Source of the DNA: Taudactylus pleione
Taxonomy: Eukaryota > Chordata > Amphibia > Anura > Myobatrachidae
Assembly (NCBI GenBank): GCA_031769625.1
Contig: JAUIMM010000534.1
Coordinates: forward strand, 5,544,001 to 5,608,000
Direction: 5' to 3'
DNA length: 64,000 bases
Of the stretch, positions 12,102-22,399 are shown one piece after another. Position 1 is the first letter of the stretch. Each line of letters begins with the position of its first letter. The position numbers and the translations under genes were made by a program. Under the pieces are notes generated by a model. The model had not been told where the DNA came from, did no database searches, and worked only from the letters and a program-made list of their open reading frames with translations.

Positions 12102-12122
12102 CTATTATTAACCTCAATAACC

Positions 12123-12342
12123 GGTCGGCGCGTGCGCGGGCACTTATTCACGGTATTTTTTGCGAAAATACCGTGATAAGGCTCCGAAGGGGATTTGCAG
12201 GGACAGAGTTTTATCGCAAACTCTGTCCCTGCAAGGGATTTGTAGTAAATCCCTGTGATATTGCCTGAATTCGTAATGCGAATTCAGTCGGTAATATCAC
12301 ACTACAATCTGCATTACCAATGCGGATTGTAGTAAATAGAGC
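12123..12342. mobile_element. 3' part of a hairpin element like 20108-21048
   Basis: Begins GGTCGGCGCGTGCGCGGGC and runs through palindromic pairs (CGGTATTTTTTGCGAAAATACCG, GGGACAGAGTTT with its complement, GAATTCGTAATGCGAATTC) to GTAGTAAATAGAGC. This is the same order as the last 220 bp of the complete element at 20108-21048. The left half is absent; the break coincides with the end of the tandem duplication. Confidence 0.8.
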
Positions 12343-12523
12343 GATGAAAGTGGTATAACTGTGTAGTGCTGAAATCAGGAGCTTTCAGTGGCAAAAAAAC
12401 TGAGCAGTTTATTAGATCTATAGCAAAATCCTTCTAGTGTGTCCCCAGCTTAAGCCAGACTTTATCAGCCAATATTAGTGCACAGTCTGCATGGAGGCAA
12501 ATCTCCTTAGACAAGCTCTAATA

Positions 12524-12694
12524 CAGGGGTTCCCAACCACGATCCTCAAGGCATACTAACAGTCCAGGTTTTAAGGATAGCCATACTTGTCTTAATTAGT
12601 ATTGCAGTTAATTTGATTTAACTACCTGTGCTCAAGCATGGATATCACAAAAACCTGGATAGTGTGCCTTGAGGACCGAGGTTGGGAATCTCTG
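12524..12694. mobile_element. hAT MITE, 171 bp, perfect 8-bp target duplication
   Basis: Termini CAGGGGTTCCCAACC and GGTTGGGAATCTCTG are imperfect inverted repeats. CTCTAATA is duplicated exactly on both sides (12516-12523 and 12695-12702). An 8-bp duplication with a CAGGGG terminus is the hAT hallmark. Confidence 0.92.
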
Positions 12695-12866
12695 CTCTAA
12701 TATCTAGTGGAAAGTCTTCACAGAACAGAGGAGGCTGTTAAAGCAGCAAAAGGATTAGATAGTTGCATTTGATGTGATGTTCAAGTGCCCAAATACTATT
12801 GGAAATTTTCAACAAGAGGTTTAAGGTGATTGTGTCTGTGACCCTTATATAGCTCAAAGGTAATGA

Positions 12867-13663
12867 GCCTGATTCAGAGATGTATGTAGAAGTGTCCGCT
12901 TTAGCGTATTTGTTTGTACTCACAGCTACATACAATCAGCATCCATACACACTGCATTACCGTCCTGACACTCCCACTTACAGCAGCCATACACACTGCA
13001 TTACTGTCCTGACACTCCCACTTACAGCAGCCATACACACTGCATTACCATCCTGACTCTCCCACTTTCAGCATCCATACACACTGCATTACCGTCCTGA
13101 CACTCCCACTTACAGCAGCCATACACAATGCATTACCGTCCTAACACTCCCACTTTCGGCAGCCATACACACTGCATTACCGTCCTGACACTCCCACTTT
13201 CGGCAGCCATACACACTGCATTACCGTCCTGACACTCCCACTTTCGGCAGCCATACACACTGCATTACCGTCCTGACACTCCTACTTGCAGCATCCATAC
13301 ACACTGAATTACCGTCCTGACACTCCCACTTACAGCAGCCATACACACTGCATTACTGTCCTGACACTCCCACTTACAGCAGCCATACACACTGCATTAC
13401 CATCCTGACTCTCCCACTTTCAGCATCCATACACACTGCATTACCGTCCTGACACTCCCACTTACAGCAGCCATACACAATGCATTACCGTCCTAACACT
13501 CCCACTTTCGGCAGCCATACACACTGCATTACCGTCCTGACACTCCCACTTTCGGCAGCCATACACACTGCATTACCGTCCTGACACTCCTACTTGCAGC
13601 ATCCATACACACTGAATTACCGTCCTGACACTCCCACTTTCAGCATCCATACGCACTGCATTA
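12867..13663. repeat. 44-bp minisatellite behind a MITE-like left end
   Basis: GAGCCTGATTCAGAGATG at about 12867 resembles Harbinger-like MITE ends seen elsewhere in the window. From 12937 to 13663 about 16.5 units of 44 bp follow, with core CCATACACACTGCATTACCG and TCCTGACACTCCCACTT. Variant units recur in the same order (a block starting near 12981 is repeated near 13333), so the array grew by multi-unit duplication. Confidence 0.9.
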
Positions 13664-13672
13664 GATTTAAGT

Positions 13673-13755
13673 GTCAGGATGGCCGAGTGGTCTAAGGCGC
13701 TGCGTTCAGTTTGTAGTCTCCTCTGGAGGTGTAGATTCAAATCCCACTTCGGACA
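13673..13755 (+). tRNA. tRNA-Leu(CAG)-like sequence, probably a pseudogene
   Basis: The 83-bp segment follows the vertebrate tRNA-Leu(CAG) pattern: acceptor GTCAGGA pairing with TTCGGAC (one mismatch), A box GGCCGAGTGGTCTAAGG, anticodon loop TTCAGTT with a CAG anticodon and a five-pair stem including G-U pairs, a long variable arm, and B box GATTCAAATCC. The T stem has two A-C mismatches and the consensus GGTTCGAATCC is changed in two places, so I expect a decayed gene or tRNA-derived insertion. No clear T-run terminator follows. Confidence 0.7.
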
Positions 13756-15525
13756 ATGTTCTACATTGGTATCGCCGATGTTTTCCATGCCCTAACCCAA
13801 AGGTTAAATTCCCGCTAAGTTCACTTAGATCATAGCTCTGGCAAATATTAGTTCATCAGGAACTAAAACAAGTGGAAGGAGTAAGACACAGTGAGAGAGA
13901 GAGAGCACAGCAGCTCCATTAGGCACGAGTCAGTACTGCTAAACTACCACAGGTGGCACTGCTGTGCTTAGACGTTGTGAGCAGTCACTGGAGCTGTTTG
14001 AACTAGATTGTCATGATGACTTCTGAGTCATTCTCCTGGCATCTAGTTCAGTAGTTCGATTTAGGGTTGGCCTTTGAAGTAGTTACCACCGATGGCAAAA
14101 TGGCAAGTATCCATCGATGGCTACCAACTATGCAATGAATGCTGATCGATGGTTTCACCAACCGGTGGTCATCCCTGTTTTTTGACTGACTGGCCTGTGG
14201 GCCAATCAGAACCTAGAGGTGGGGCTTAGAGGGTACCAGGGGGCGGAGCTATGCTCAATGTTCTGACACCTTGTAAACAAAAAACATTTGGTTATGCTTA
14301 GACATCGATGTAGGGAAACCATCTGGTTCTCCCCCGTTGATGGCAAAAGCATTTGACATCGGCCTTAAACCATCGATTATGAATCATTGATGGTCATTCC
14401 TAGTTCAATTAGGCCAGTGACTCCTGTATGTCACATGATACATTCCCCATCAGCTCTCTCATGCATTCATCATTAGTCATACTGCTAAACTACCACTGGT
14501 GGCATTGCTGTGCTTAGACATTGTGAGGATTCTGTAGAGCTGATAGAACTAGATTGTCATAATGCCTCATGACTCATTTCCCTGGCATATAGATCAGTAG
14601 TTACTTTAGGCCAGTGGATCATGTAGTTCAAAAGTCACATGATACATTCCTCATCAGCTCAAGGCACAGTGCTGAGTGCTGCCTGCTATATACTGTGCTT
14701 CTGTTTATTCCTCAAGACATAGGGTGCGATGTATCAAACCTTCAAGAGATATCAAGTGGAAAAGTTGCCCATAGCAACCAATCAGCTTCTGTCATTTTGT
14801 AGACTGCTAGATAAATGACAGAAACTGGCATATTCAACCCCTACACTATCAGACTATTATCTCCATAAATACTTAAAAATAGAAAAATAGTATATTTTTG
14901 AGAGGAATACAGAAATGCATTTATAATACTTGTGATTTATGGCAGACTGTGTGCCAGCTAGGCAGCTGGGTATCATAATGTTGTAATGATGATGGACCTA
15001 TGTTTATGTGGAGGCCTGGAGCTGTAATCATATCCACCCAATTTTTAATCTAGCCCTGGTGTGCATTCAGTGACATTAATGGGTACAATTGAAAAAAATT
15101 AAATTGGGGTAAATGTAAAGTTTTTTTCTAATTATTGTTTTTTTCCATTTACTGTGTTTTAAAAGCAAAAAAAAGTGACACATCACAATATTCTGAATTT
15201 GGGTCTTTCGCAGAGCTAAACATGCCACCACCAGTTTGTTTTATAAGCGATTGCTTTTTTAAAATATTAAAAGATCAAACATCTTAAACATATCTGATCA
15301 TTTGAACAAGACTCATCTCATCCAATGAGCTAGTAGTAGAAATCCCTACTGTATGTGTAATAGACTAGGACTGTTTCCAATCACTTCTCTCAGCAGTGTT
15401 TCAGAGCCAGTGATGTAATGACCTAAATGAATTACATGAACTTATCTTTTGAACTAATCTTTTGAGTGAACTAGATCATAATGAACTAATCACCAAAATG
15501 AAGTAGATTTTCCATCACTAGTGTA
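13756..15525. other. Gene-free stretch with MITE fragments
   Basis: No coding exon is recognised. About 14053-14400 is a MITE-like block (TAGGGTTGGCC to GGTCATTCCTA, with internal CATCGATGG words), related to 41381-41508. At 14723-14830 there is half of a hairpin MITE (CCCATAGCAACCAATCAG), and 14940-15060 resembles the 3' half of the hAT MITE at 34520-34843. Confidence 0.5.
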
Positions 15526-15700
15526 GAGTGAAAACAGCCCACAAGGGTCATGTCCAATCCCCCACATTGGAGTGAGGACAGCCCATAAGGGTCATGCCCA
15601 ATCCCCCACATTGGAGTGAGGACAGCCCATAAGGGTCATGCCCAATCCCCCACATTGGAGTGAAGACAGCCCATAAGGGTCATTTCCAATCCCCTACATT
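15526..15700. repeat. Short tandem array, 44-bp unit, nearly 4 copies
   Basis: Units of the form GTGAGGACAGCCCATAAGGG followed by TCATGCCCAATCCCCCACAT repeat with few changes. The unit is unrelated in sequence to the 44-bp array at 12937. Confidence 0.85.
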
Positions 15701-16426
15701 TTGAGATGGCATTATATAAAGAAAGGTTTTTTTGAGTAATTTAACGCTTTTTGCTTTGCTGAATAGCAAAAAGCATTCAAGCACTGTAAAGATCAATGGT
15801 TGATCCCCACAGTGTGGTACTCTGCGAGATGAGAATTAATGGAGAAGATAATTGTGTTATATTCTCCATTATCCCATTGCTGAAAAGGGGATTTTCATAA
15901 AAAAATGCGGAAATGATGATTTCCACATTTTTTTATGTAAAAAAATCATTGGTGAATAGACCCGTAGGACAGAGCAGCACATTGTACAGCAGCGGTGGCA
16001 GATGGTGCCCCCCTCTGTTGGTCCTGCCTTGGCTCTCACACCCCCTAGATATACTAATGCCACCCAGTAATTTTGTACATTGCTTAAACAGTTCTTCATG
16101 CCTGCGCCTGAATCGCTACTGCGTATTTGTAGGCAGACCATTTGTCAAGCATGAGCAGTAGCAAAAAATTGCTGAACTCCATGAACATCAACTTTGCATC
16201 CACCTCTGAGTCAGACCCAACATGGGCGTAACTACCATGGGTGCAAGGAGTGCAGCTGCTCTAGGGCACAGAGTTGAGGGGGCCATCTTGGTTGTCAAAG
16301 CTACATGTTTTATATACTTATCCATGGGTCACTGAACATGTACACTTCCCTGAGGTTCACATGGAGGCTGTCCTTATTGTTGGGGGAGAGTGTTCTGTGC
16401 ACCGTCTCCTCTTCCCCTGGGCACTT

Positions 16427-16604
16427 GGGGGTATATTTACTAAAGTGGATTTTTTTTTTAGAAGTGGAGATGTTCCCATAGCAACCAATCAGATTCTCTT
16501 TAACATTTATCTAGCACCTTCTAGAAAATAATAGCTAGAATCTGATTGGTTGCTATGGACAACATCTCCACTTTTGAAAACCCGCACTTTAGTAAATATA
16601 CCCT
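16427..16604. mobile_element. Palindromic MITE (TTTACTAAAGTG family)
   Basis: GGGGGTATATTTACTAAAGT at the left and its complement at the right flank two arms (CATAGCAACCAATCAGATTC and complement) around a TCTAGAA centre. Related copies are at 19743-19939 and 63265-63443. Confidence 0.88.
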
Positions 16605-16930
16605 AAAGCTGGCCACACATCTAAAGATTATCTGTCCAACCAGCCAACTAGTTGATTGGTTGGAATGAAAATCTGGTAAGGTATGAAATGAAATGACAAT
16701 CAGCAATTTGCTCCCAAACGCCGGAAAATGGACAAAAACTGTTGTTTGAACAAATTGTTTAGATCAAACATTTATCAAACTTGTCTGACCGACAATTTTC
16801 ATCTGTTTTCTGGCATTTAGGAGCAAATTGCTGATCATCATTTACTCCCATTCCTTACCAGATTTTCATTCCAACCAATAAACAAGTTGGCTGGTTGGAC
16901 AGATAATCTTTAGATGTGTGGCCAGCTTTA
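16605..16930. mobile_element. Palindromic MITE, 326 bp
   Basis: TAAAGCTGGCCACACATCTA at the left end has its complement at the right end, and the arms stay complementary for about 130 bp (GATTATCTGTCCAACCAGCC, and the GCAATTTGCTCC region). It directly follows the preceding MITE. Confidence 0.85.
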
Positions 16931-17059
16931 GGACCCAGGACTCTCTAACCTAGCCAAGTGCACTTCTGCGCTTCTCCTCCTCTCCAGCATCCCATTGTGA
17001 AGGACGTACCCCTGAGGGTTTCCTATAATGGAATCTGTGTACCGCTGCTGGAGACCCCA

Positions 17060-17290
17060 CAATACCACTGCCAACCCTCCAATATTACCCCTTCTATCAG
17101 GTACAAAATGCTCTGCTGCTGGGCTTACCATCTAATTAATGATTGCAGACACCTGTGTTGAGCTAGGTAATTGATGAGACAGGTGATTCAACACAGGTAG
17201 TAGTAATAATAAATTAAAAGGTAAGTCCAGGAGCAGAGCATTTTGTACCTAATGAAATGGGTCATGTTGGAGGGTCTGCCACTGTGTCAC
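17060..17290. mobile_element. Palindromic MITE, about 230 bp
   Basis: The arms CCACTGCCAACCCTCC and AGGTACAAAATGCTCTGCTG at the left have complements at the right (GCAGAGCATTTTGTACCT and GGAGGGTCTGCCACTG). No coding content. Confidence 0.8.
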
Positions 17291-17808
17291 CACCACTATA
17301 TATACACTGTATCATACATATAATACATACTGCTGCCACCACTGTGTGTGTATTGCATATAAGCGCACTATACCAACCTGCATCTGAAGATATTGTACCC
17401 TGTACCTGCTGCATACTATTTGACCCTGTGTTATTGTACCTGGTTTCTATTAGTTAATAAACCAAGCCATGGTAAAGTTATATACTGTGTAGTCTAACTT
17501 TTATCTCAGACCTCTGCAACCTATTACCATCATATAGCATCTGCCAATGCTTATCTGTCTGTAGCACAAAAAGGACATATATGATCTATGGAGAGAGGGG
17601 AAGGACAGTAGAACCTGATAGAGTACTAATAAATAAAATAAATAGAAAACCAAATTGCTCAAAATTGAAATCAGACTTCTCCCAAAGTGCAAGAAAACTG
17701 ATTTTTGTTAAAAATATTGGTGTTTATTAATATGTATATAAAAAAAGAGAATAATAACAGTGCAGTATGTTTGGATAACACCCAGCCCGGTGATCACTCC
17801 AAACATAT

Positions 17809-18303
17809 GGCATTATTCAGATCTGCATGCAAATGCCATCGCAGCTGCAATATCTCATAGATAGCAATAGCGAAAAATGTTAATCTCTCCAAAGCCTACC
17901 TGAGCATTGGGACGCCAACTTCGGCCTTCTTATATCCGTCCAACGACGTGCAAAGCGTAGACATCAGTAACATCGATGCAGATTGGGCAGCTACGCAGCT
18001 TCTGAGTACAAGTCTGACCTGTCTCAAACACTGAGAGCTCTCATGCTGCAAAGGAGATCGCATTGGCTAATTTATGCACGCCCATGAAATGGACTTTAAA
18101 TGGTCCATACACACCTGCGTTTGCCTAACCACATCCCTTAATTCCCCCAAATGCTGACTACCTGTCACTCAGTTTGAGAGTGATTCCTCTGTGCGAGTGT
18201 AATCATAAATACATCAAAGTGCGTCTTTTGTGCATCCGCAATGGCTAATAACCATTTGATCTTCGTAAACATCGACAATTACATGCATATTTGATTCAGG
18301 CCC
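17809..18303. mobile_element. Possible Harbinger-like MITE, about 495 bp
   Basis: The left GGCATTATTCAGATCTGCAT and the right ATGCATATTTGATTCAGGCC resemble the GGGCCTGATTC termini of this group with internal TGCAT complementarity. The target duplication is not clear. Confidence 0.45.
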
Positions 18304-18553
18304 ATAATAACGGCCTCCTGGCCAGAATACCAGATTTATATTTAAATCATGATTATCACAAAGGTACTTCCACTTAACAATTAAATTACATATAACATCC
18401 AATATCTATTCTCAGCTGTCAATAAACAGAAAGAGGTGTAATACTAATAATGCAGATGAGTCTTAATTTATAAATTGCCTCTGTACCAAAAAACACAAAA
18501 ACTTAGTGCTTATTCTGTTACACTTCGGTTTTAGTGGATCTTCCTTTTGTATT

Positions 18554-18962
18554 AGAGCCTAATTCAGTGATGGACATAAGTGGAGTCGGTGCTGCGTCTT
18601 TGGCTAGGGTAATGCTGAAGGTGGCGTTTTGTGTAATGTATCTGCGACGCCCACCTCCAACTTCTCTGATCTGCCTGCTTCCAAAGATGCAGCATCAGAT
18701 CACCATTGGCAACATCGCGGCTAACATCAGATACAGTATATGAGCAACCCATAGGTTGCTCAGAATGTCCACTGCATGTAAGATTCCGAAGCCAATGATG
18801 CAGCATCGCAACACCCCGTTGCTTCCCCTAAATGGCCGCAGCCTGTCAATCAAGCTGCGGCTTCCCCCACACTGCGACCGGAGATGCAGCAGCATCGCTG
18901 CACTTGAGCACTGAGGCTCTGGCCGAATTTGCCCAGCCCAGCGTCCGAGGCTGGATCAGGCC
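18554..18962. mobile_element. Harbinger-like MITE with degraded ends
   Basis: Begins AGAGCCTAATTCAGTGATGG and ends GGCTGGATCAGGCCC. The interior is rich in GATGCAGCATCG-type palindromes. It lies upstream of the receptor exon and contains no exon-like frame that I recognise. Confidence 0.5.
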
Positions 18963-19334
18963 CAAAGTTCCTACTGTTTGTGCATTTATCAGGAACCATT
19001 TGGTACATATGCATCTGATTTAAGTTGTCATGGGACAATCACACAATCATTATCGTTTAGGGGCATTAATTTAAGTTAGGATATGCAGTACTTCTAATCA
19101 GACTTCCTAATTATAATGACTGTAATTGTAAAATGTGGTGTGACTGTAAATCAGTACATTGTACAGTATGTTTACTACACATGCAATGACAGTACAAGCC
19201 ATGAAGCATTAAAGTATTCCAGATTTCCAGATAATAAAATCATAGTTAGATATTTTTCATTTTGGTATTGTCACATTTTCGGATGATACTATTCCATTGT
19301 TTTATATGAATCTCAGCACAAAATTTTATTTCAG

Positions 19335-19640
19335 ATCCCAGAGGACCGACAATCGCAGCATGGTGGGAAGAGGATTCAGAACATCAGAGAGTGATCATCA
19401 TAAATTGCACAGCGCCTGATCCTCCTGAGGACCTTACAATCCAAAAATTCTATCTGCATTCAAATGGAGTAGAAATTCGTATAACAGATGTCCCTGCTAA
19501 AGATGGTTTAGTCTGTGCGCAGTTCAGACGTCCCCATGGTGAAAACTTCAGATGCTCTTATGTGCTACAAGTAAAGGAACCACAAATACATTATATAGAA
19601 TCACCACTCAGCAATATTGCACAACCCAAACTATGCGACG
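19335..19640 (+). CDS. Ig-like domain exon of an LRC-type receptor
   Basis: A 306-bp exon lies between a TTTATTTCAG acceptor and a GTAAGT donor, in phase 1 on both sides, as is usual for single-exon Ig domains. It encodes about 102 residues: DPRGPTIAAWW at the start, Cys25 within an N-glycosylation sequon (NCT), the strand KFYLHSNG, Cys61, and Cys74 in FRCSY, followed by IESPLSNIAQPKLC. Cys25 and Cys74 fit the intradomain disulfide of a short C2/I-type Ig fold. The FYL..NG and F.CSY pattern resembles Ig domains of leukocyte-receptor-complex proteins. It splices in phase with 25503 and 27912. Earlier exons (signal peptide, possible further Ig domains) are not recognised in the window. Confidence 0.85.
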
Positions 19641-19742
19641 GTAAGTAAATCACAAATGTGTAACTTAATATTATCATATTATTTATATATAATATTACAA
19701 AGAAAACAACAATATTACCCATCAATATTATTCTAGACTCTA

Positions 19743-19939
19743 GGGGGTAAATTTACTAAAGTGAGAGTTTTTAGAAGTGAGTTTTAAAAGTGATGTTGCC
19801 CATAGCAACCAATCAGATTCTACTTAACATTTAACTAGCACCTTCTAGAATATAATAGCTAGAATCCGATTGGTTGCTATGGGCAACATCAGTTTTAAAA
19901 CTCACTTCTAAAAACTCTCACTTTAGTAAATTTACTCCC
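19743..19939. mobile_element. Palindromic MITE in first visible intron
   Basis: GGGGGTAAATTTACTAAAGT arms with near-complete self-complementarity over 197 bp, around the CTAGAA centre. Same family as 16427-16604. Confidence 0.9.
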
Positions 19940-19979
19940 AGATCTTCAGCTAGTCCTTTCAAAGTGCAAAAATAACATA

Positions 19980-21105
19980 TTCGATCCTCAGGACCCCACA
20001 CAGGTCACATTTTCCAGATCACCTAGCACGTGCACAGGTGTACTCATTACTCACTGACACATTTTAAAAGATCAACAGGTGGAGCTAATTATTTCACTTG
20101 TGATTCTGGGCTCTATTTATTAACATTATTTTTACTAAAATAAAGTGAAAAAGGGTGTTTTCACACCCTTTTCACATTATTTCAGTTTCACCTGTAGTTA
20201 TTACAGGGCAATTGGAGTAGAATTAGTAAAATTCTACTCCAACCCCCAGTATCACTTATTTTTAGTAAAGCAGATCGCATTTCCCATAATTGTAATGGGA
20301 AATGTGATCCGACCATAGTTACTAAAAATAAATTGTAAAAAAATACCGGGGGAAGCCCTGTGATAATAACGCCACCTGGAGGTGGCGTTATCCAGGGTCT
20401 CCCCCGGTTACCGGGCTCCCACTCTGCTCTAACGGGGAGAGCAGAGCCGGGAGCCAGTACCAGTAATCAGCTATGTGGTCTAAGCAGACCGCAAGCTGAT
20501 TGCTGTAAAAAAAAGGAAAAAAAAAAAGAAAATTTTTTTATTTACTTACCTGAATCCAGGGACCGGTGATCGGGCCTCCGGTGATGGCTCCTCTCCGGTC
20601 AGCTGGTCTCCCATAGTACACTGGGGCCCGGTGATCAGGTGATCGGGCCCCAGTGCAGTATGGGAGATCACCTGATCGGGAAGCCCGGAGAAGATCACCG
20701 GAGGCCAGGAGGTGCAGGTAAGTGTAATGAAGGGAGGGGGGGGGGTCGCGGGGGTCCGCAATCGCGGGGGGCGTGCTTAGCGCCGGGGGGTGGGGCTTAG
20801 CATCGTGGGGGGTAGTAGCGGTGGTCGGTCGGCGCATGCGCGGGCTCTTAGTCGCGGTATTTTTTCCGAAAATACCGCGACTAGAGTGCGGATGGGATCC
20901 GCAGGGACAGAGCTTTATCGCAAGCTCTTTCCCTGCAAGGGATTTACAGTAAATCCCTGTGATATTGCCTGAATTCGCAATGCGAATTCACTCGGTAATA
21001 TCACACTACAATCCGCATTCAATATGCGGATTGTAGTAAATAGAGCCCTCTGTGAGGATACCTGCAAAATATGCACTGTTTGGGGTCCTGAGGACCGAGT
21101 TTGAG
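19980..21105. mobile_element. Outer MITE split by the element at 20108-21048
   Basis: GATCCTCAGGACCCCACACA at the left and GGGGTCCTGAGGACC at the right form inverted ends. When the inner 941-bp element is ignored, a short MITE remains. Confidence 0.6.
20108..21048. mobile_element. Hairpin DNA element, 941 bp, 3-bp TCT duplication
   Basis: Terminal inverted repeats GGGCTCTATTTA and TAAATAGAGCCC, flanked by TCT on both sides (20105-20107 and 21049-21051). The interior is a chain of short hairpins, including a GC-rich block (GATCACCTGATCGGG) and GCGGTATTTTTTCCGAAAATACCGC. There is no transposase frame, so it is non-autonomous. A 3-bp duplication suggests a PIF/Harbinger relative. Confidence 0.8.
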
Positions 21106-22399
21106 AAAATGTGATCTAGATAACAAGCTCGATAACACTTCCAAAACTGTATGCTATTATGGAAGCACATCTGTGATCCAATATTATCCTTAAATATACT
21201 CAGCGAATAACAGGTGTACACTAGACATGTGCTAATTCTGTTACAAAACCATCTGTTAATAATGAGTACGGATTGGCTAGTTAGGAAGGTTTGAAAGACA
21301 TGGATATGTATTTGTAGAAGAAGGGGAGAAGAAATAGGTATCAGTGTACTTGTAACTCGTTCATTCATATTATTTGGCTGTGTGCTTAAGCAGTGATTGT
21401 GCAGATGGGACACTGTCTTATGAAGGAAGGTACAGTAGATATTTGCATTTGCTCTTGGTACAAAAGACACATTCAGTATGCTATAAATAATGTTGCAGGG
21501 CACAATCATGTTTACCCCCAATGAGAGCGTATTAGTGAGAGAGAGTAAAGAAGAGGTGCCTGTTGGGAGTAACAATAGTCCCAATTAGAAGCTCCCGTGT
21601 TCTCCTGGTGGTGCTGGCTTGGGAGTTCAGTCCACATCTGAACCAAAGGCCGTCTGGTCTACACGTGTTTCACCGCCGTGGCTTGTTCACAATCAACCAC
21701 GTTTTGTTGTGTCTCCTGTATGGTTTCTGAATCTTGGTTCTGTCAGAGCTAGAGAAGGTAAATGGGGGCGTGTCTGTCCCATTTTCTGGGAGTGGCAAGG
21801 CCAGGTACTGCGTCGACCGACAGTGTCCTGGCTCGCAAGCCGGCCAGCCTGATTAAGCTGAGGCTAACTTAGCAGGCTGGCGGCCCGGCGCCGTCCATCA
21901 TTGTGCCCATCAACCACCGCAGTGCTGGGATCGCAAATGCAGCAGGGAGTGTCATACACCTCCTGCTGCATTTGCATTTTAGCAAGGACAGAGTTGCAAA
22001 GATGTCCAATGTTGAATCACCCCCATAGTTTATATAAATACATCAGATTAGCCATAGCTGTCACTAGCTTTCACTGCTGATAAAATATATATTGTATTGA
22101 GGACAGACACAAACAGAAATCTGAAGGTGAAACCAACCATTATATACAGTTACCAACTCTTTTCTCCTCTCTAACTCACCCCTTGGTGGTCAGTTGTCAC
22201 AATCATATTTTTCATCAATGCTGAAGCCACAGTGACTAAGTGCATTTAGGTCTCCAGAAAAATGTCCGCCAGTCAGTAATAGATGGACAGCACACTATAG
22301 TGTTAAGTTCACCTGCAATTGCCAAGATATTACTGCCCTCAGCAGAATTAATAAACCTGGAGTTCTAATATGCCAAAAGCAGGTACATTACAGACATAA
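21106..22399. other. Intron stretch, no gene or clear repeat seen
   Basis: A long antisense open frame (21006-21584, minus) starts inside the MITE end and shows no recognisable domain or splice support. I see no convincing exon here. Confidence 0.5.

Larger units (their letters stand above)
847..12122. repeat. Tandem duplication, two units of 5.27 and 5.98 kb
   Basis: Positions 847-6117 and 6118-12101 are the same composite (hAT 3' UTR, transposase, LTR insertion, hAT 5' repeats, truncated MITE) in the same orientation. A 21-bp sequence from the hAT 3' UTR occurs at each boundary: 847-867, 6118-6138 and 12102-12122. Base differences are few. Two larger differences explain the lengths: unit 1 lacks about 866 bp near 995, and unit 2 lacks one subterminal repeat of about 153 bp near 11550. 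Both copies share the same LTR insertion and the same MITE truncation, so those events came before the duplication. Confidence 0.9.

Noticed and set aside
12937..13663. CRISPR array
   Set aside because: Units are contiguous without unique spacers; the DNA is eukaryotic.
14053..14400. Coding exon candidates in the GATGG-rich block
   Set aside because: Block is a MITE-like repeat also present at 41381-41508.
21006..21584. 192-codon minus-strand frame
   Set aside because: Starts within a MITE end, lies antisense in the receptor intron, no recognisable family.
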